Positions 16,698-26,635 are shown, counted from the stretch's first letter. The stretch: 64,000 nt of DNA from Acholeplasmataceae bacterium UBA6150 (GCA_002423145.1 DIUU01000003.1:124001-188000), one strand, 5' to 3'. The notes: a model not told the origin generated them from the sequence alone. Numbers and translations: made by a program.

Positions 16698-17501
16698 ATG
16701 AAAAAATTAGCGGTTGTCATGGGTTTATTGTTATTAAGTTTGTTGATGGTAGGCTGTTCTGAAGCCTATGTCCCCAGTGAAGATGGGGGAACCACAGAAG
16801 AGTCTTCCGTGATTATATTGACATCTTCAACTAGAAAAGTGATTTACACGGTGGAAATGGGCATCCGTTCAAAACATTTATTACCCGTATACGATGAAAT
16901 CGTTGATTTGCTCAATCCCGATGAATGGATCGAATCTCAACAAGTGGGAACGCGTAATGGTCGTCTGGTTCTTAGAATCAAAACAACACGACTTCAAGCA
17001 TTCACAACCCTACTCAGAGATGCCTACGAAGTGACGTATTTCAACACCACTTCAGTCGATGTATCATTGAATTACGCCAACAATCAAACCAGAATCGAAG
17101 GGTTAGAAGCTGAACAAGATAGACTGATTGAACTCTTTCAAGTAGCCAGTATTTCAGAACAAATTCTCATCAATCAACGTCTATCGGTCATTGAAACAGA
17201 ATTGAGAAATTTAAACAATGAAAACAATCAAACCGATGCCTATATTGAATACAGTCAAGTCACCATCTATATGAATTCATCGGCACCTTATGAATCGCTC
17301 AATTTTGGTCAAAAAGTTCAAAGAGCCTTCTTTGGTGGCATCGATGCGTTCGTCACTGTGGTTGAAACGTTGATTCTCGCTTTACTTGCCTTATTGCCAT
17401 TCGCTGCTGTAGGTGTGCCTTCGGTATTTGGCATCATCTATCTAAATAAGAGAAACTATCAAAAACGCATTGCTAAACGTAACGCACAACGCACTAAGTG
17501 A
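16698..17501 (+). CDS. DUF4349-type lipoprotein
   Basis: 268 residues. A lipoprotein signal ends LLMVGC (Cys20). The middle part has the DUF4349 features: RKVIYTVEMGIRSK, QQVGTRNGRLVLRI, then a coiled coil (about 130-175) with VIETELRNLNNEN and a TDAYIEYSQVTIYM strand. A hydrophobic helix near residues 220-255 and a basic C-terminus indicate a second membrane anchor. The function of DUF4349 is unknown; it often sits near envelope stress genes. ATG 16698 follows GAGAGGGTTATC. Its stop overlaps the region before the VWA lipoprotein. Confidence 0.78.
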   Translation: MKKLAVVMGLLLLSLLMVGCSEAYVPSEDGGTTEESSVIILTSSTRKVIYTVEMGIRSKHLLPVYDEIVDLLNPDEWIESQQVGTRNGRLVLRIKTTRLQAFTTLLRDAYEVTYFNTTSVDVSLNYANNQTRIEGLEAEQDRLIELFQVASISEQILINQRLSVIETELRNLNNENNQTDAYIEYSQVTIYMNSSAPYESLNFGQKVQRAFFGGIDAFVTVVETLILALLALLPFAAVGVPSVFGIIYLNKRNYQKRIAKRNAQRTK

Positions 17502-17509
17502 GGTATATC

Positions 17510-19024
17510 ATGAAAAAAACACTCGTTATAACGTTAATTCTTATGGCAGTCACCTTGACTGGTTGTACAGGGTATTATCCAGGGTATGAATCCGATTATA
17601 TTCAAGAATCTGGGGAAACCTACGCTGAAATCATCGACAATCCGTTTATCAATACATCCGATATGCCGGTATCTACGTTTTCAGTAGATGTCGATACAGC
17701 GTCTTATTCGAATATCAGAAGGATGATCAACCAAGGGTATCTACCAGAAACTAACGCCGTTCGAATTGAAGAAATGGTCAATTATTTTACATACAATATC
17801 GCTGGACCTACGGAGAATGAAGTAATTCACGTCTATCAAGAATTGAGTTACGCCCCGTGGCAACCCAGTCATCAGTTGTTGATGATTGGACTTAAAACAG
17901 AAGACATCGTATTTGAAACTTCACAGCCCATGAATTTGGTTTTCTTAATCGATGTTTCCGGCAGTATGAATACAAGCGATAAATTACCGCTACTCAAAGA
18001 AGCTTTAGGCATCCTGGTTGAAAACTTAAGACCGATGGACACGATTTCAATCGTCACCTATGCCGGGTCTTCAAGGGTGATTTTAGAAGGGGGAGACTCA
18101 ACTGAGAAAGATTCGATTCTCTCTAAAATCAACAACCTATCCGCCAGTGGTTCAACTGCTGGTGGCAGTGGGATTCAAATGGCTTATGAAGTAGCTACAA
18201 GAAACTTCATCGAAGGTGGAAATAATCGAATCATTCTTTCGACAGATGGTGACTTCAATGTGGGAACCAGTTCCGTTAATGAGCTTAAAGCATTGATTTC
18301 GGAAAAGAAAGAAACGGGTGTTTACCTAAGTGTACTTGGTTTTGGTACAGGCAATATCCGTGATGATGTTATGGAATCCTTAGCCGATCATGGGAATGGT
18401 GTCTATTACTATATAGATTCCCTAAAAGAAGCCGAAAAAGTATTCATCCATCAATTGGGTGGGTCGATGATTACGGTTGCGAAAGACGTCAAGCTTCAGA
18501 TTGAATTCAATCCTGCACTGGTCAAAGGGTATCGCTTGATTGGTTATGAAAATCGAGTTCTCAATAACCAAGATTTTGAAGACGATTTGAAAGATGCAGG
18601 GGATATGGGTTCTGGCCATGTGGTGATCGCATTCTATGAAATCATCCAAGCCGATTCCGATGAAATCATCCCGTCTAAAACATACGAACCTATTGAAAAT
18701 TTAAAATATACCGGTGATAACCATTTAACTGAAATATTGACCTTATCTATTCGATACAAGGAACCGACACAACAATCATCGATGTTGATCGAAACGGTGG
18801 TTCTCGCATCTAGCAATCAAGAGACTTATTCAAGTGAGTTTGGATTCGCCAGTGCTGTTGTCGAGTTTGGGTTATTGTTACGAGATTCACCCTATAAATC
18901 AAATGCAAGTTTTGACGCCATCATAGAACGTGCAACGTTGGCTTTGGGTTTCGACCCTCACGAGTACCGAAGTGAATTTGTTAACCTTGTGATCAAAGCG
19001 AAAAACTTAATGCATAAAGACTAA
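17510..19024 (+). CDS. von Willebrand factor A-domain lipoprotein (YfbK-like)
   Basis: 504 residues. A lipoprotein signal (MAVTLTGC, Cys19) is followed by the YfbK-type N-terminal domain (NPFINTSDMPVSTFSVDVDT, then RIEEMVNYFTY), a VWA domain with the MIDAS motif DVSGSMNTSDK, and a DUF3520-like C-terminus ending in a helix with ALGFDPHEYRSEF. VWA domains bind divalent metal and protein partners on the cell surface. It starts 8 bases after the DUF4349 gene, with which it surely forms an operon under the TGTCA-box promoter. Confidence 0.87.
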   Translation: MKKTLVITLILMAVTLTGCTGYYPGYESDYIQESGETYAEIIDNPFINTSDMPVSTFSVDVDTASYSNIRRMINQGYLPETNAVRIEEMVNYFTYNIAGPTENEVIHVYQELSYAPWQPSHQLLMIGLKTEDIVFETSQPMNLVFLIDVSGSMNTSDKLPLLKEALGILVENLRPMDTISIVTYAGSSRVILEGGDSTEKDSILSKINNLSASGSTAGGSGIQMAYEVATRNFIEGGNNRIILSTDGDFNVGTSSVNELKALISEKKETGVYLSVLGFGTGNIRDDVMESLADHGNGVYYYIDSLKEAEKVFIHQLGGSMITVAKDVKLQIEFNPALVKGYRLIGYENRVLNNQDFEDDLKDAGDMGSGHVVIAFYEIIQADSDEIIPSKTYEPIENLKYTGDNHLTEILTLSIRYKEPTQQSSMLIETVVLASSNQETYSSEFGFASAVVEFGLLLRDSPYKSNASFDAIIERATLALGFDPHEYRSEFVNLVIKAKNLMHKD

Positions 19025-19055
19025 GGATTATCACAACCCCTGTTTACTTAGTCTA

Positions 19056-19094
19056 TCCAAAAGCGATGTCCTCACCCCAGGCATCGCTTTTTGG
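19056..19094 (+). terminator. terminator after the VWA lipoprotein gene
   Basis: TCCAAAAGCGATG pairs with CATCGCTTTTTGGA (one T bulged) around a 13-base loop. It ends the DUF4349-VWA operon. Confidence 0.75.
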
Positions 19095-19101
19095 ATTATG
19101 T

Positions 19102-19130
19102 TTTACCATTACCCTTTTATGGGTTATAAT
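19102..19130 (+). promoter_or_regulatory. promoter of the nuclease-helicase gene
   Basis: TTTACC (19102-19107), 17 bases, then TATAAT (19125-19130), 19 bases before the start codon. Confidence 0.55.
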
Positions 19131-19149
19131 TGAGGGTGGAAGTGATATT

Positions 19150-21498
19150 ATGGCACTTAAAATCGGTGTGGGTGAAATGGTTTCTTTTTTATATGCCTCG
19201 GGAGATTTAACCTCCGAGACATTTCAAAACGTTTCCCAACTTGAAGGCATCAAAGCCCATCAGTTTATTCAAAGTAAATATGGTTCAAAAGATCAAAAAG
19301 AAGTCAGTATTAAAACAACCTATGTACACCAAGCAGAAACCTATCTTTTAAATGGTCGAATGGATGGATTAATCGAATCCGAAGGTATTTGGATTGAAGA
19401 AATCAAATCGACGAGAAAAGATATTTTTGACTTGTTATTTATCCCTAATATAGAACACGAAGCCCAACTTAAAATATACGCTTTTATGTTCATGCATAAT
19501 GAAGGACTGGATCGTATCTTAGGTAGATTAACCTATATTGAACTTGCTAAATACCAAACCAAAACGATTGAGTATGAATTCAATTACGCCACACTCAAAT
19601 CGTTTTTCGAAGGATCAATCGAAACCTATGGGAAGTGGCTGATTCAATTGGAAGCCCATCTCTTATTAAAAAAACAAACATTGGAAAAAATGAAGTTTCC
19701 ATTTGATACCTATCGAACAGGACAACGTGACTTGATGAAGTCGGTATATCACACGATGAAACAAGAAGACATCCTATTCGCCATCGCTCCAACAGGCATT
19801 GGAAAAACCATGGCAACCCTATTTTCAACCCTTAAAGCACTTCAAGAAGACAATGAAAAAATCTTTTATTGTACCGCTAAAAACCAAGGTAAAAAGATTG
19901 CGATAGAATCGATGCATACCCTCCATCAACAAGGCTTAGAAACCAAGACCATTGAAATCACCTCAAAAGATGATATTTGTTTTTTAGAAAAAAGGGATTG
20001 TGACCCAGAAAAATGTCCGTTTGCGAAAGGCTTCTTTGATCGATTATCTGTGGCGATGCAAGACATCTTTACACACGAATCGCTGATGACAAGAGATGTC
20101 ATCGAAACCTATGCGAGAAAGCACACCATTTGTCCGTTTGAATTCTCTTTATTCGTGTCTTATTATGTGGATTTAATTGTTTGTGACTATAACTATGTCT
20201 TCGACCCGAGAATTCACCTCATTCGGTATTTTGATGACGACACGTATAAACCAAAACTACTCATTGATGAAGCCCATAACATGATTCCACGTTCACGTGA
20301 CATGTTTTCAGCGACACTCTTGAAGAGCGATTTGATTACATTGAGACGGGCAGGTTCGAAATTAAAACCGAGCATTAGACACGCAGTGAATAAGTTGATT
20401 GACCGGTTCGATCACCACGAAGCAGAACTCGAAGGAAGCTCATTCAAAAGTTATCTTTCAGTCGATATGACCTATTTAGAGCTGGTGAGTAACTTGATGA
20501 TGAAAATCACCAACGCAATCAAAGAAAATCCCAAATATGGGAAAAAATCCGATGTGATGGATGGCTACATGAAACTATTGACGCTATCGGTTATCGCCGG
20601 TTATTACGATCAAGAGTTTCGCTTTAATATCTCCAAAATCGAAGAAGATATCGATATCACCATTCAATGTTTGGATGCGAGCAAGTTCATCCGGTCTACC
20701 CTAAAAGATAAGGCCTATGGGTCTGTATTCTTTTCAGCGACACTTTATCCGGTTGACTATTATCAGACATTACTATCACAAGGTTTAGGACATGTCATTC
20801 AAATACCTTCGCCATTTGAACCAGATCATTTAAAGATCATGATCCATGATCGAGTCAATACACGGTATAAAGAAAGAGAAAACTCATTAAGTCAAATCGC
20901 CTCATCGATTCAAACCGTTGTCGAGTCTAAGGTAGGGAATTACATTGCTTTTTTCCCCTCTTATCAATACTTAAATCAAGTCAAGGAGGCTTTACCACAC
21001 GATTTAAATGTGGATATCCTACTCCAGTCTAAACAAATGGATGCGGTAGAACGAGACCATATCATGAGTCGATTTAAACGAAATCTGAGTCGTTCTCAAA
21101 TCGCGTTTTTCGTGATGGGTGGGATGTTCGCAGAAGGCATCGATTATGTGGGTGATATGCTATCTGGGGTCATCATTGTGGGTGTGGGTTTACCCATGGT
21201 AAATGAAGAAAATCAACAGTTAAGGGCGTATTATGATGATACATTCAAACGGGGTTTTGATTATGCTTATACATACCCAGGCATGAATAAAGTGATTCAA
21301 GCCGTGGGGAGAGTCATTCGTAGAGACGATGATTACGGTATTGCGTTGTTGATGGATGATCGCTTTGTAACGCCTTTATACAAAAGATTAATGCCGAAGG
21401 AATGGCAAACAAAAGTGGTGGTTAGAACCGACGCATATTTAAAGAATTTACTGGAAGATTTTTGGAATAAGATGGTGTCAAAGCACCCAAAAGATTGA
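19150..21498 (+). CDS. DinG/XPD-like Fe-S helicase with N-terminal PD-(D/E)XK nuclease domain
   Basis: 782 residues. The N-terminal 170 residues have RecB/Cas4-type nuclease motifs: GRMDGLIE (Asp72), EEIKST (Glu84, Lys86) and a downstream QLKIY. The helicase part has Walker A APTGIGKT, four cysteines spaced as in XPD/DinG iron-sulfur helicases (two in CFLEKRDC, then KCPF and TICPF), DEAH box IDEAHNM, and motif VI QAVGRVIRRDDD. It should unwind and cut DNA during repair of flaps or structured DNA, in the cytoplasm. ATG 19150 follows GGTGGAAGTGATATT. The gene stands alone between two terminator or promoter regions. Confidence 0.88.
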   Translation: MALKIGVGEMVSFLYASGDLTSETFQNVSQLEGIKAHQFIQSKYGSKDQKEVSIKTTYVHQAETYLLNGRMDGLIESEGIWIEEIKSTRKDIFDLLFIPNIEHEAQLKIYAFMFMHNEGLDRILGRLTYIELAKYQTKTIEYEFNYATLKSFFEGSIETYGKWLIQLEAHLLLKKQTLEKMKFPFDTYRTGQRDLMKSVYHTMKQEDILFAIAPTGIGKTMATLFSTLKALQEDNEKIFYCTAKNQGKKIAIESMHTLHQQGLETKTIEITSKDDICFLEKRDCDPEKCPFAKGFFDRLSVAMQDIFTHESLMTRDVIETYARKHTICPFEFSLFVSYYVDLIVCDYNYVFDPRIHLIRYFDDDTYKPKLLIDEAHNMIPRSRDMFSATLLKSDLITLRRAGSKLKPSIRHAVNKLIDRFDHHEAELEGSSFKSYLSVDMTYLELVSNLMMKITNAIKENPKYGKKSDVMDGYMKLLTLSVIAGYYDQEFRFNISKIEEDIDITIQCLDASKFIRSTLKDKAYGSVFFSATLYPVDYYQTLLSQGLGHVIQIPSPFEPDHLKIMIHDRVNTRYKERENSLSQIASSIQTVVESKVGNYIAFFPSYQYLNQVKEALPHDLNVDILLQSKQMDAVERDHIMSRFKRNLSRSQIAFFVMGGMFAEGIDYVGDMLSGVIIVGVGLPMVNEENQQLRAYYDDTFKRGFDYAYTYPGMNKVIQAVGRVIRRDDDYGIALLMDDRFVTPLYKRLMPKEWQTKVVVRTDAYLKNLLEDFWNKMVSKHPKD

Positions 21499-21560
21499 GT
21501 TTTAAATGAAACAAATCCAAGAGATATCTTGTATAATAGGTTCATAGGGAGATAAAAACC

Positions 21561-23033
21561 ATGTCAGAAATGTTATCGAAACGTTCAAAATGGACATACA
21601 CCACTTCAGGTCTAGGCAGAGACATGATGTATGCGTTGTATAGTACGTATTTAATCGTCTTTTTTACAGATGCTTTAGGGCTATCTAACTGGGAGTTGGT
21701 TGCGGTTGGGGTAGTCATCGCTGTCGCACGTATTTGGGATGCGATTAATGATGCATTGATGGGCATCATCATTGATAATACCAAGAGCCGTTATGGGAAG
21801 TTTAAACCGTGGTTGATTTTGGGGGCCATCACCTCAGCTTTGATGTTTTTCTTATTATTCCAAGATTTTGGATTATCGGGTGGGTGGTTTGTTTTTGTAT
21901 TCACCATCATTTATGTGATGTCTGACATGACATTCACAATGAATGACATCGCCTATTGGTCGATGTATCCGACGTTTTCAAGTGACCCAAAAGAGCGCGA
22001 ATCGATTGGTTCAAAAGCGAGAATATTTGCGAATTTGGGGATGTTCTTAACGATTGCTTTAGTTCCCATCATTTATCAAAATTATGCTGGGGGTCCTAAA
22101 CAAGCTTTCTTTTGGATTGCACTGGTAATATCGTCGATATATCTTTTATCACAAGTCATGGTTTTCTTTTTTGTGAAACAACCAAAGAATCCATTAGCAG
22201 ATATTAAACAGCCTAAGACGTCTCTAAAAGATGTCTTTAAAATCATCACCAAGAATGACCAATTGATGGTCATCATCGTTGCGATATTCTTATTCAATTC
22301 AGGATACTACATAACAACGTCACTGGGGATATATTTCTTCAATTACGATTTTAATAAATATGGGGGAGCCGAATTTACGATTTTCTCAGCCATCCTAGCC
22401 ATCAGTCAATTATCGGCACTATCGCTATTCCCTGTATTGGCGAAAAGGATGAGCAGAAGAAACATATTTACAATGGCCATTGGATTCATTGTTGTGGGGT
22501 ATCTATTATTTTTAACCGTCGGTAATGTTTTACCAATGTCGATGATTGTCGTTGGTTTGGCAGGATTCTTCATATTCTTTGGTGAAGGTTTCATTCAAGT
22601 ATCGGTATTGGTCATGTTAGCCGATACCATCGAGTATGGACAATGGAAATTAAAAACCAGAAATGAATCGGTCGTGTTCGCGATTAATCCATTCGTTGTG
22701 AAACTCGCGACATCCGTTCAAATATTGGTCGTTACCTTAACCTTAGCCTGGTCAGGATTAAACGATAAAGTCATCAAACCATTGACCCAAGCTAGAGAAG
22801 CAGCAGCAGCCTTAGGCACCCCTTGGACTGCTGAACAATCACGAGCATTCATCGCGAGCAACGTCAATGAGACAATGTTGGTTGCTTTAAGGGTATCGAT
22901 GATCGTCTTACCATTATTATTTATATTAGGATCCTATTTGGTCTACCGAACATTCTATAAAATCGATTATGCATTGTTCGCGAAAATCAAATCTGACATA
23001 GAATTGGATTTACAAAAAGGAGAAAAATCATGA
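21561..23033 (+). CDS. second MelB/GPH-family sugar:cation symporter
   Basis: 490 residues and about twelve transmembrane helices. The VARIWDAINDALMGIIIDNT and KSRYGKFKPWL segments match the GPH family Asp-rich helix and following loop. It imports an unidentified sugar or glycoside with a cation. TATAAT at 21532-21537 and an AGGGAG ribosome site precede it. The stop overlaps the start of the aldo/keto reductase gene, so carrier and reductase are made together, which suggests the imported compound, or a product of it, is reduced. Confidence 0.87.
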   Translation: MSEMLSKRSKWTYTTSGLGRDMMYALYSTYLIVFFTDALGLSNWELVAVGVVIAVARIWDAINDALMGIIIDNTKSRYGKFKPWLILGAITSALMFFLLFQDFGLSGGWFVFVFTIIYVMSDMTFTMNDIAYWSMYPTFSSDPKERESIGSKARIFANLGMFLTIALVPIIYQNYAGGPKQAFFWIALVISSIYLLSQVMVFFFVKQPKNPLADIKQPKTSLKDVFKIITKNDQLMVIIVAIFLFNSGYYITTSLGIYFFNYDFNKYGGAEFTIFSAILAISQLSALSLFPVLAKRMSRRNIFTMAIGFIVVGYLLFLTVGNVLPMSMIVVGLAGFFIFFGEGFIQVSVLVMLADTIEYGQWKLKTRNESVVFAINPFVVKLATSVQILVVTLTLAWSGLNDKVIKPLTQAREAAAALGTPWTAEQSRAFIASNVNETMLVALRVSMIVLPLLFILGSYLVYRTFYKIDYALFAKIKSDIELDLQKGEKS

Positions 23034-23860
23034 AAGTATTAGATCAAGTATTTGTTCTAAAAAATGGTGTCAAACTGCCTAAAATTGGATTGGGTACCTG
23101 GCAAGTCAAAGATGGCGATGAAGCGTATCACGCTGTATTGGCAGCTTTAAAAAACGGGTATCGTCATATCGATACAGCCGAAGGATACCGTAATGAAGAA
23201 TCCGTCGGTAAAGCCGTCAGAGACTCGGGTATTCCAAGAAGTGAAATCTTTGTTACTTCCAAATTGGAATCACACATCAAAACGTATGAAGGTGCGCTTA
23301 AAGCGTTTGAAGACACCCTAAAAGCCCTTCAATTTGACTATTTAGACCTATTCTTAATCCACGCGCCTTGGCCATGGAGTGAAATTGGCAAAGACTGTAG
23401 AGAAGGCAATGTACAAGCTTGGAAAGCCATGGAAAAACTCTATAGAGTGGGTAAAATACGTGCCATAGGTGTTTCGAATTTCGATCCAAATGATATTGAA
23501 AACATTCTAAAACATTGTGAGATTATCCCTCACGTTAATCAAATTGGGTATTTCATCGGACTAGATCAAAAGAAGACTTTGGAGTACTGTGAAACCAAAG
23601 GAATCGTTGTTGAAGCTTATTCACCGCTAGGGATTGGATATTTACTCAGTAACCCAGTAATCGGTGAGGTTGCGAAAAAATACGATGTATCCCCAGCACA
23701 AATCTGCATTCGTTACTGTATCCAAAAGAATACAGCACCCCTACCTAAATCCATCCACGAAGCACGTATTATCCAAAATACCCAAGTCGATTTTGAAATT
23801 AAACCAGAAGACATGGCCATATTGGAAGAAATCAAAGGCGACCCTCGTCGCTGGAGTTAA
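23030..23860 (+). CDS. aldo/keto reductase
   Basis: 276 residues, the usual length. The catalytic tetrad is in place: Asp and Tyr in HIDTAEGYRNEESVG, Lys in VTSKLE and His in LFLIHAPWP. Reductases of this class use NADPH on aldehydes, ketones or sugars in the cytoplasm. The WSEIG and NQIGYF segments match the common 2,5-diketo-gluconate-type reductases of Firmicutes. AAGGAG precedes the start, which overlaps the symporter stop codon. A terminator follows. Confidence 0.92.
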   Translation: MKVLDQVFVLKNGVKLPKIGLGTWQVKDGDEAYHAVLAALKNGYRHIDTAEGYRNEESVGKAVRDSGIPRSEIFVTSKLESHIKTYEGALKAFEDTLKALQFDYLDLFLIHAPWPWSEIGKDCREGNVQAWKAMEKLYRVGKIRAIGVSNFDPNDIENILKHCEIIPHVNQIGYFIGLDQKKTLEYCETKGIVVEAYSPLGIGYLLSNPVIGEVAKKYDVSPAQICIRYCIQKNTAPLPKSIHEARIIQNTQVDFEIKPEDMAILEEIKGDPRRWS

Positions 23861-23867
23861 TAACCAT

Positions 23868-23903
23868 GAAAAAGTATTTTCGACATTGAAAATACTTTTT
23901 TTC
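23868..23903 (+). terminator. terminator of the symporter-reductase operon
   Basis: AAAAAGTATTTTC and GAAAATACTTTTT (23869-23881 with 23888-23900) form a stem with a T-rich tail. Confidence 0.85.
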
Positions 23904-24033
23904 TTTTGTAAAAGTCTACACAACCACTATTTATACAGATATTGTCCATTTTTTGTGTTATTATAAATGTGAAGTTGAACTATCTCATAGAGATATGTTT
24001 CATGACAATGCTAATTGAATAGAGGTAACGCAT

Positions 24034-25191
24034 ATGCATTATAGATTTAAATGGGGTGTCTTTATTTTGATAACACTCTTACTTTTTATAGTTACATCCA
24101 CCCAAATTGTGGCCGATTCTACTGTGGATGCGGTCTATTTTGGATCTTATACCTGTTTAAACTGTCAACAAGTGGAATCCTCAGGCGTTTTAACAGACCT
24201 TCAAAACGAAGGGTACGTACTGACCAAATATATGAGTGAAGACGATTACGATTTCTTTGAATCGATGTTCACGCGTTATGCCAGAACTTATCGTGTCCCT
24301 AACAACCAAAACTTAGTGCCCATATTGTATGTAGGAAGTACCTATTATGCAGGAGCAGACGCCATTATTCAAGGCATTCAATCCAATGAAGTTCAATCCA
24401 TTATGGACAATGAACAGATGTTAGACCCCATTGAGTTCGTGTATGGTGACATCACCCTAAGTGATTTATGGGTATTGATGGGATCAACAGCTGTACTAGG
24501 CATTCTCGATGCGTTTAACCCATGTGCGATTGCGATGCTGTTGATGTTCTTATCGTTTTTGACCGATAAAAAACGATCAAAACCAATCTTGTATATTTGT
24601 CTTTCTTATATCGCGGCCATTTTTGTTACCTACTTCATCTTAGGCACGTTTTTATCGAGAGCTTTGTCCTTGTTGTTACCTTATATGATCATTTTTTATA
24701 GTATCATCATTGTCTTAGCGCTGTTTATTGCGATACTGAATTTTATGGACTTTTTTGCTGCTAGAAGAAAAGCCTATGGTGAGATTAAAAATCAACTGCC
24801 AAGACGCTTTTTTATCATCACTAAAAAGTTAATGAATGGGTTTTCTGAAAGGGTTGAATCTGGTGATATCACGGTATACTTATTGGCCTTTTTGATTGGG
24901 ATGTTCGTCGCGATCATTGAATTCCCATGTAGTGGTCAAGCCTTTGTCGCTTGGACTGCGATTGTAGTGGATCGAACGGCCCATGTATTTTTATTCAATG
25001 CCTTGTTATTCGTCTATGTGTTATTATTTGTATCCCCCTTGGTGGTCATCAGTGTGATTACCCTACGTTCACAAAACATCCACGTTGTTTCTAACTTTAT
25101 ACGTACCCGAATGGATCTCATTAAGCTGGTTAACGCTATCGTTTTCTTAGCGGTTGCGTTATACTACATTTATAAAGTGTTTATCGGGTGA
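24034..25191 (+). CDS. thioredoxin-like + CcdA/DsbD-type membrane protein
   Basis: 385 residues. A signal peptide (1-27) is followed by an extracytoplasmic thioredoxin-like domain with CLNC at 41-44. Six or so transmembrane helices make a CcdA-like domain, with DAFNPCAIAMLLMFLSFL in the first helix and EFPCSGQAFVAW later; these two in-membrane Cys are the redox pair of the DsbD/CcdA family. It should move electrons across the membrane to thiols outside. Order reversed relative to DsbD, whose thioredoxin-like gamma domain is C-terminal. It starts behind GAGGTAACGCAT and runs into a cysteine-desulfurase operon. Confidence 0.82.
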   Translation: MHYRFKWGVFILITLLLFIVTSTQIVADSTVDAVYFGSYTCLNCQQVESSGVLTDLQNEGYVLTKYMSEDDYDFFESMFTRYARTYRVPNNQNLVPILYVGSTYYAGADAIIQGIQSNEVQSIMDNEQMLDPIEFVYGDITLSDLWVLMGSTAVLGILDAFNPCAIAMLLMFLSFLTDKKRSKPILYICLSYIAAIFVTYFILGTFLSRALSLLLPYMIIFYSIIIVLALFIAILNFMDFFAARRKAYGEIKNQLPRRFFIITKKLMNGFSERVESGDITVYLLAFLIGMFVAIIEFPCSGQAFVAWTAIVVDRTAHVFLFNALLFVYVLLFVSPLVVISVITLRSQNIHVVSNFIRTRMDLIKLVNAIVFLAVALYYIYKVFIG

Positions 25192-25196
25192 AGCCT

Positions 25197-25502
25197 ATGA
25201 CCATTAAAAAAGTATTCATCATCAATCCTCAAGGAAAACAAGTGTTTAAAGGGACACTGTCTAGCCTTAAGTTCAAAACAGCAGCCATTAAACGTGTCGC
25301 TCTAGAACTATTCAACGATGATAATCCATGTATCATCCATGAGTCTTATGCAGTAGAGCATCTCGCCAGTAAAGTCGAAAAGACACTGCTATTGATGCAT
25401 AAAACAGAAATCATATTGGATGATTCACTCATCCAACAAATGGAAGACTTGGATTTATCTAGTTACAAAAACCATACCCTTGTATTGGAAGTGAAGTCAT
25501 GA
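25197..25502 (+). CDS. small unknown protein between the CcdA-like gene and cysteine desulfurase
   Basis: 101 residues, no recognised family. Predicted mixed alpha/beta: KKVFIINPQGKQVFKG and two helices, ending LDLSSYKNHTLVLEVKS. There is no signal peptide or cysteine pair. The ATG at 25197 has GGGTGA six bases upstream; GTG 25188 is a possible alternative. Its stop overlaps the desulfurase start (ATGA), so it is co-produced with that enzyme and might be a partner; that is only inferred from position. Confidence 0.65.
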   Translation: MTIKKVFIINPQGKQVFKGTLSSLKFKTAAIKRVALELFNDDNPCIIHESYAVEHLASKVEKTLLLMHKTEIILDDSLIQQMEDLDLSSYKNHTLVLEVKS

Positions 25503-26635
25503 AAATATTCGATTTGGATCACGCAGCGACCACAAGCATAGACAAACAAGTCACGGAAGCGATGTTGCCTTATTTATTCGATTCGTATGGCAATCCTTCC
25601 TCGATGCATGCCTTAGGGATGCAAAACAAAAAGGATATCAACACCGCTAAGAAACATATGGCTCACCTGCTTAACTGTGATTTCAATGAGCTCATTTTTA
25701 CTGGCTCTGGGACAGAAGCCACCAACCTGGCCATCAAAGGATACGCATTAAGTCACTTGGATAAAAAAGAAATTATCACAACCCCAATTGAACATGCAGC
25801 CACCTTAAACACGTGCTTATTTATGGAACAGATGGGGTATACCATACACTATTTAAAAATCGATAAACAAGGGTTCATCGATTTAAACGACCTAGAAGAA
25901 AAACTAAATCAACAGACGTTAATGGTGAGTATTCTTTGGGCGAATAACGAGATTGGTACCATTCAAGATCTCGCTAAAATAGCTCAAATCGTTTCATCCA
26001 AACAGGTTTGTTTACATGTCGATGCCATTCAAATGGTGGCACATTATCCAATCGATCTATCTGCTCTAAATGTCGATTTAATGTCTTTTTCCGCACATAA
26101 ATGCCATGGTCCTAAAGGCACGGGGATGCTATATAAAAAAATGACAACACAAATTACCCCACTCATTCATGGTGGAGGTCAAGAATTTCATTACCGTTCA
26201 GGAACCGAAGCGGTTGCTAACATCATTGGATTTGAAAAGGCACTCACCTTACAGTATGAGTCATATTCAACCAAACAAAGTCATTTGAAATCGTTAGCTG
26301 AATTGTTTTATCAAGGCATAAAAAAAGCCATCCCTTGTCATTTGAATGGACCTGAATCCAACGAGACCAGGTTGCCGGGGTTATTATCCATTGGGTTTTT
26401 CAATGTATCGGGCCTAAGTCTACAATATAAATTGAATCAAAAAGGCATATATGTTTCAACAGGGAGTGCCTGTCATTCCAATGAAATCGGCATTTCACAT
26501 GTCATCCAAGCGATTGATGCACCTATTTCAAATGGCGTTATTCGGATCAGTTTTGGCACCGATACCCAGATTGAGGATATACCGTATTTAGTGGAATCGT
26601 TTATTGAATGTTATCTAGCCCTACAAGAAGATTAA
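25499..26635 (+). CDS. cysteine desulfurase (NifS/IscS class)
   Basis: 378 residues, aminotransferase class V. DLDHAATT opens the protein; the PLP Lys is Lys201 in SAHKCHGPKG, and the persulfide Cys is Cys325 in STGSACHSNE. It removes sulfur from cysteine and supplies it for Fe-S clusters or tRNA thiolation in the cytoplasm. Whether it serves IscU/SufU or tRNA modification is unclear, since no scaffold gene is adjacent. It is coupled to the upstream small gene; a terminator follows. Confidence 0.92.
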   Translation: MKIFDLDHAATTSIDKQVTEAMLPYLFDSYGNPSSMHALGMQNKKDINTAKKHMAHLLNCDFNELIFTGSGTEATNLAIKGYALSHLDKKEIITTPIEHAATLNTCLFMEQMGYTIHYLKIDKQGFIDLNDLEEKLNQQTLMVSILWANNEIGTIQDLAKIAQIVSSKQVCLHVDAIQMVAHYPIDLSALNVDLMSFSAHKCHGPKGTGMLYKKMTTQITPLIHGGGQEFHYRSGTEAVANIIGFEKALTLQYESYSTKQSHLKSLAELFYQGIKKAIPCHLNGPESNETRLPGLLSIGFFNVSGLSLQYKLNQKGIYVSTGSACHSNEIGISHVIQAIDAPISNGVIRISFGTDTQIEDIPYLVESFIECYLALQED

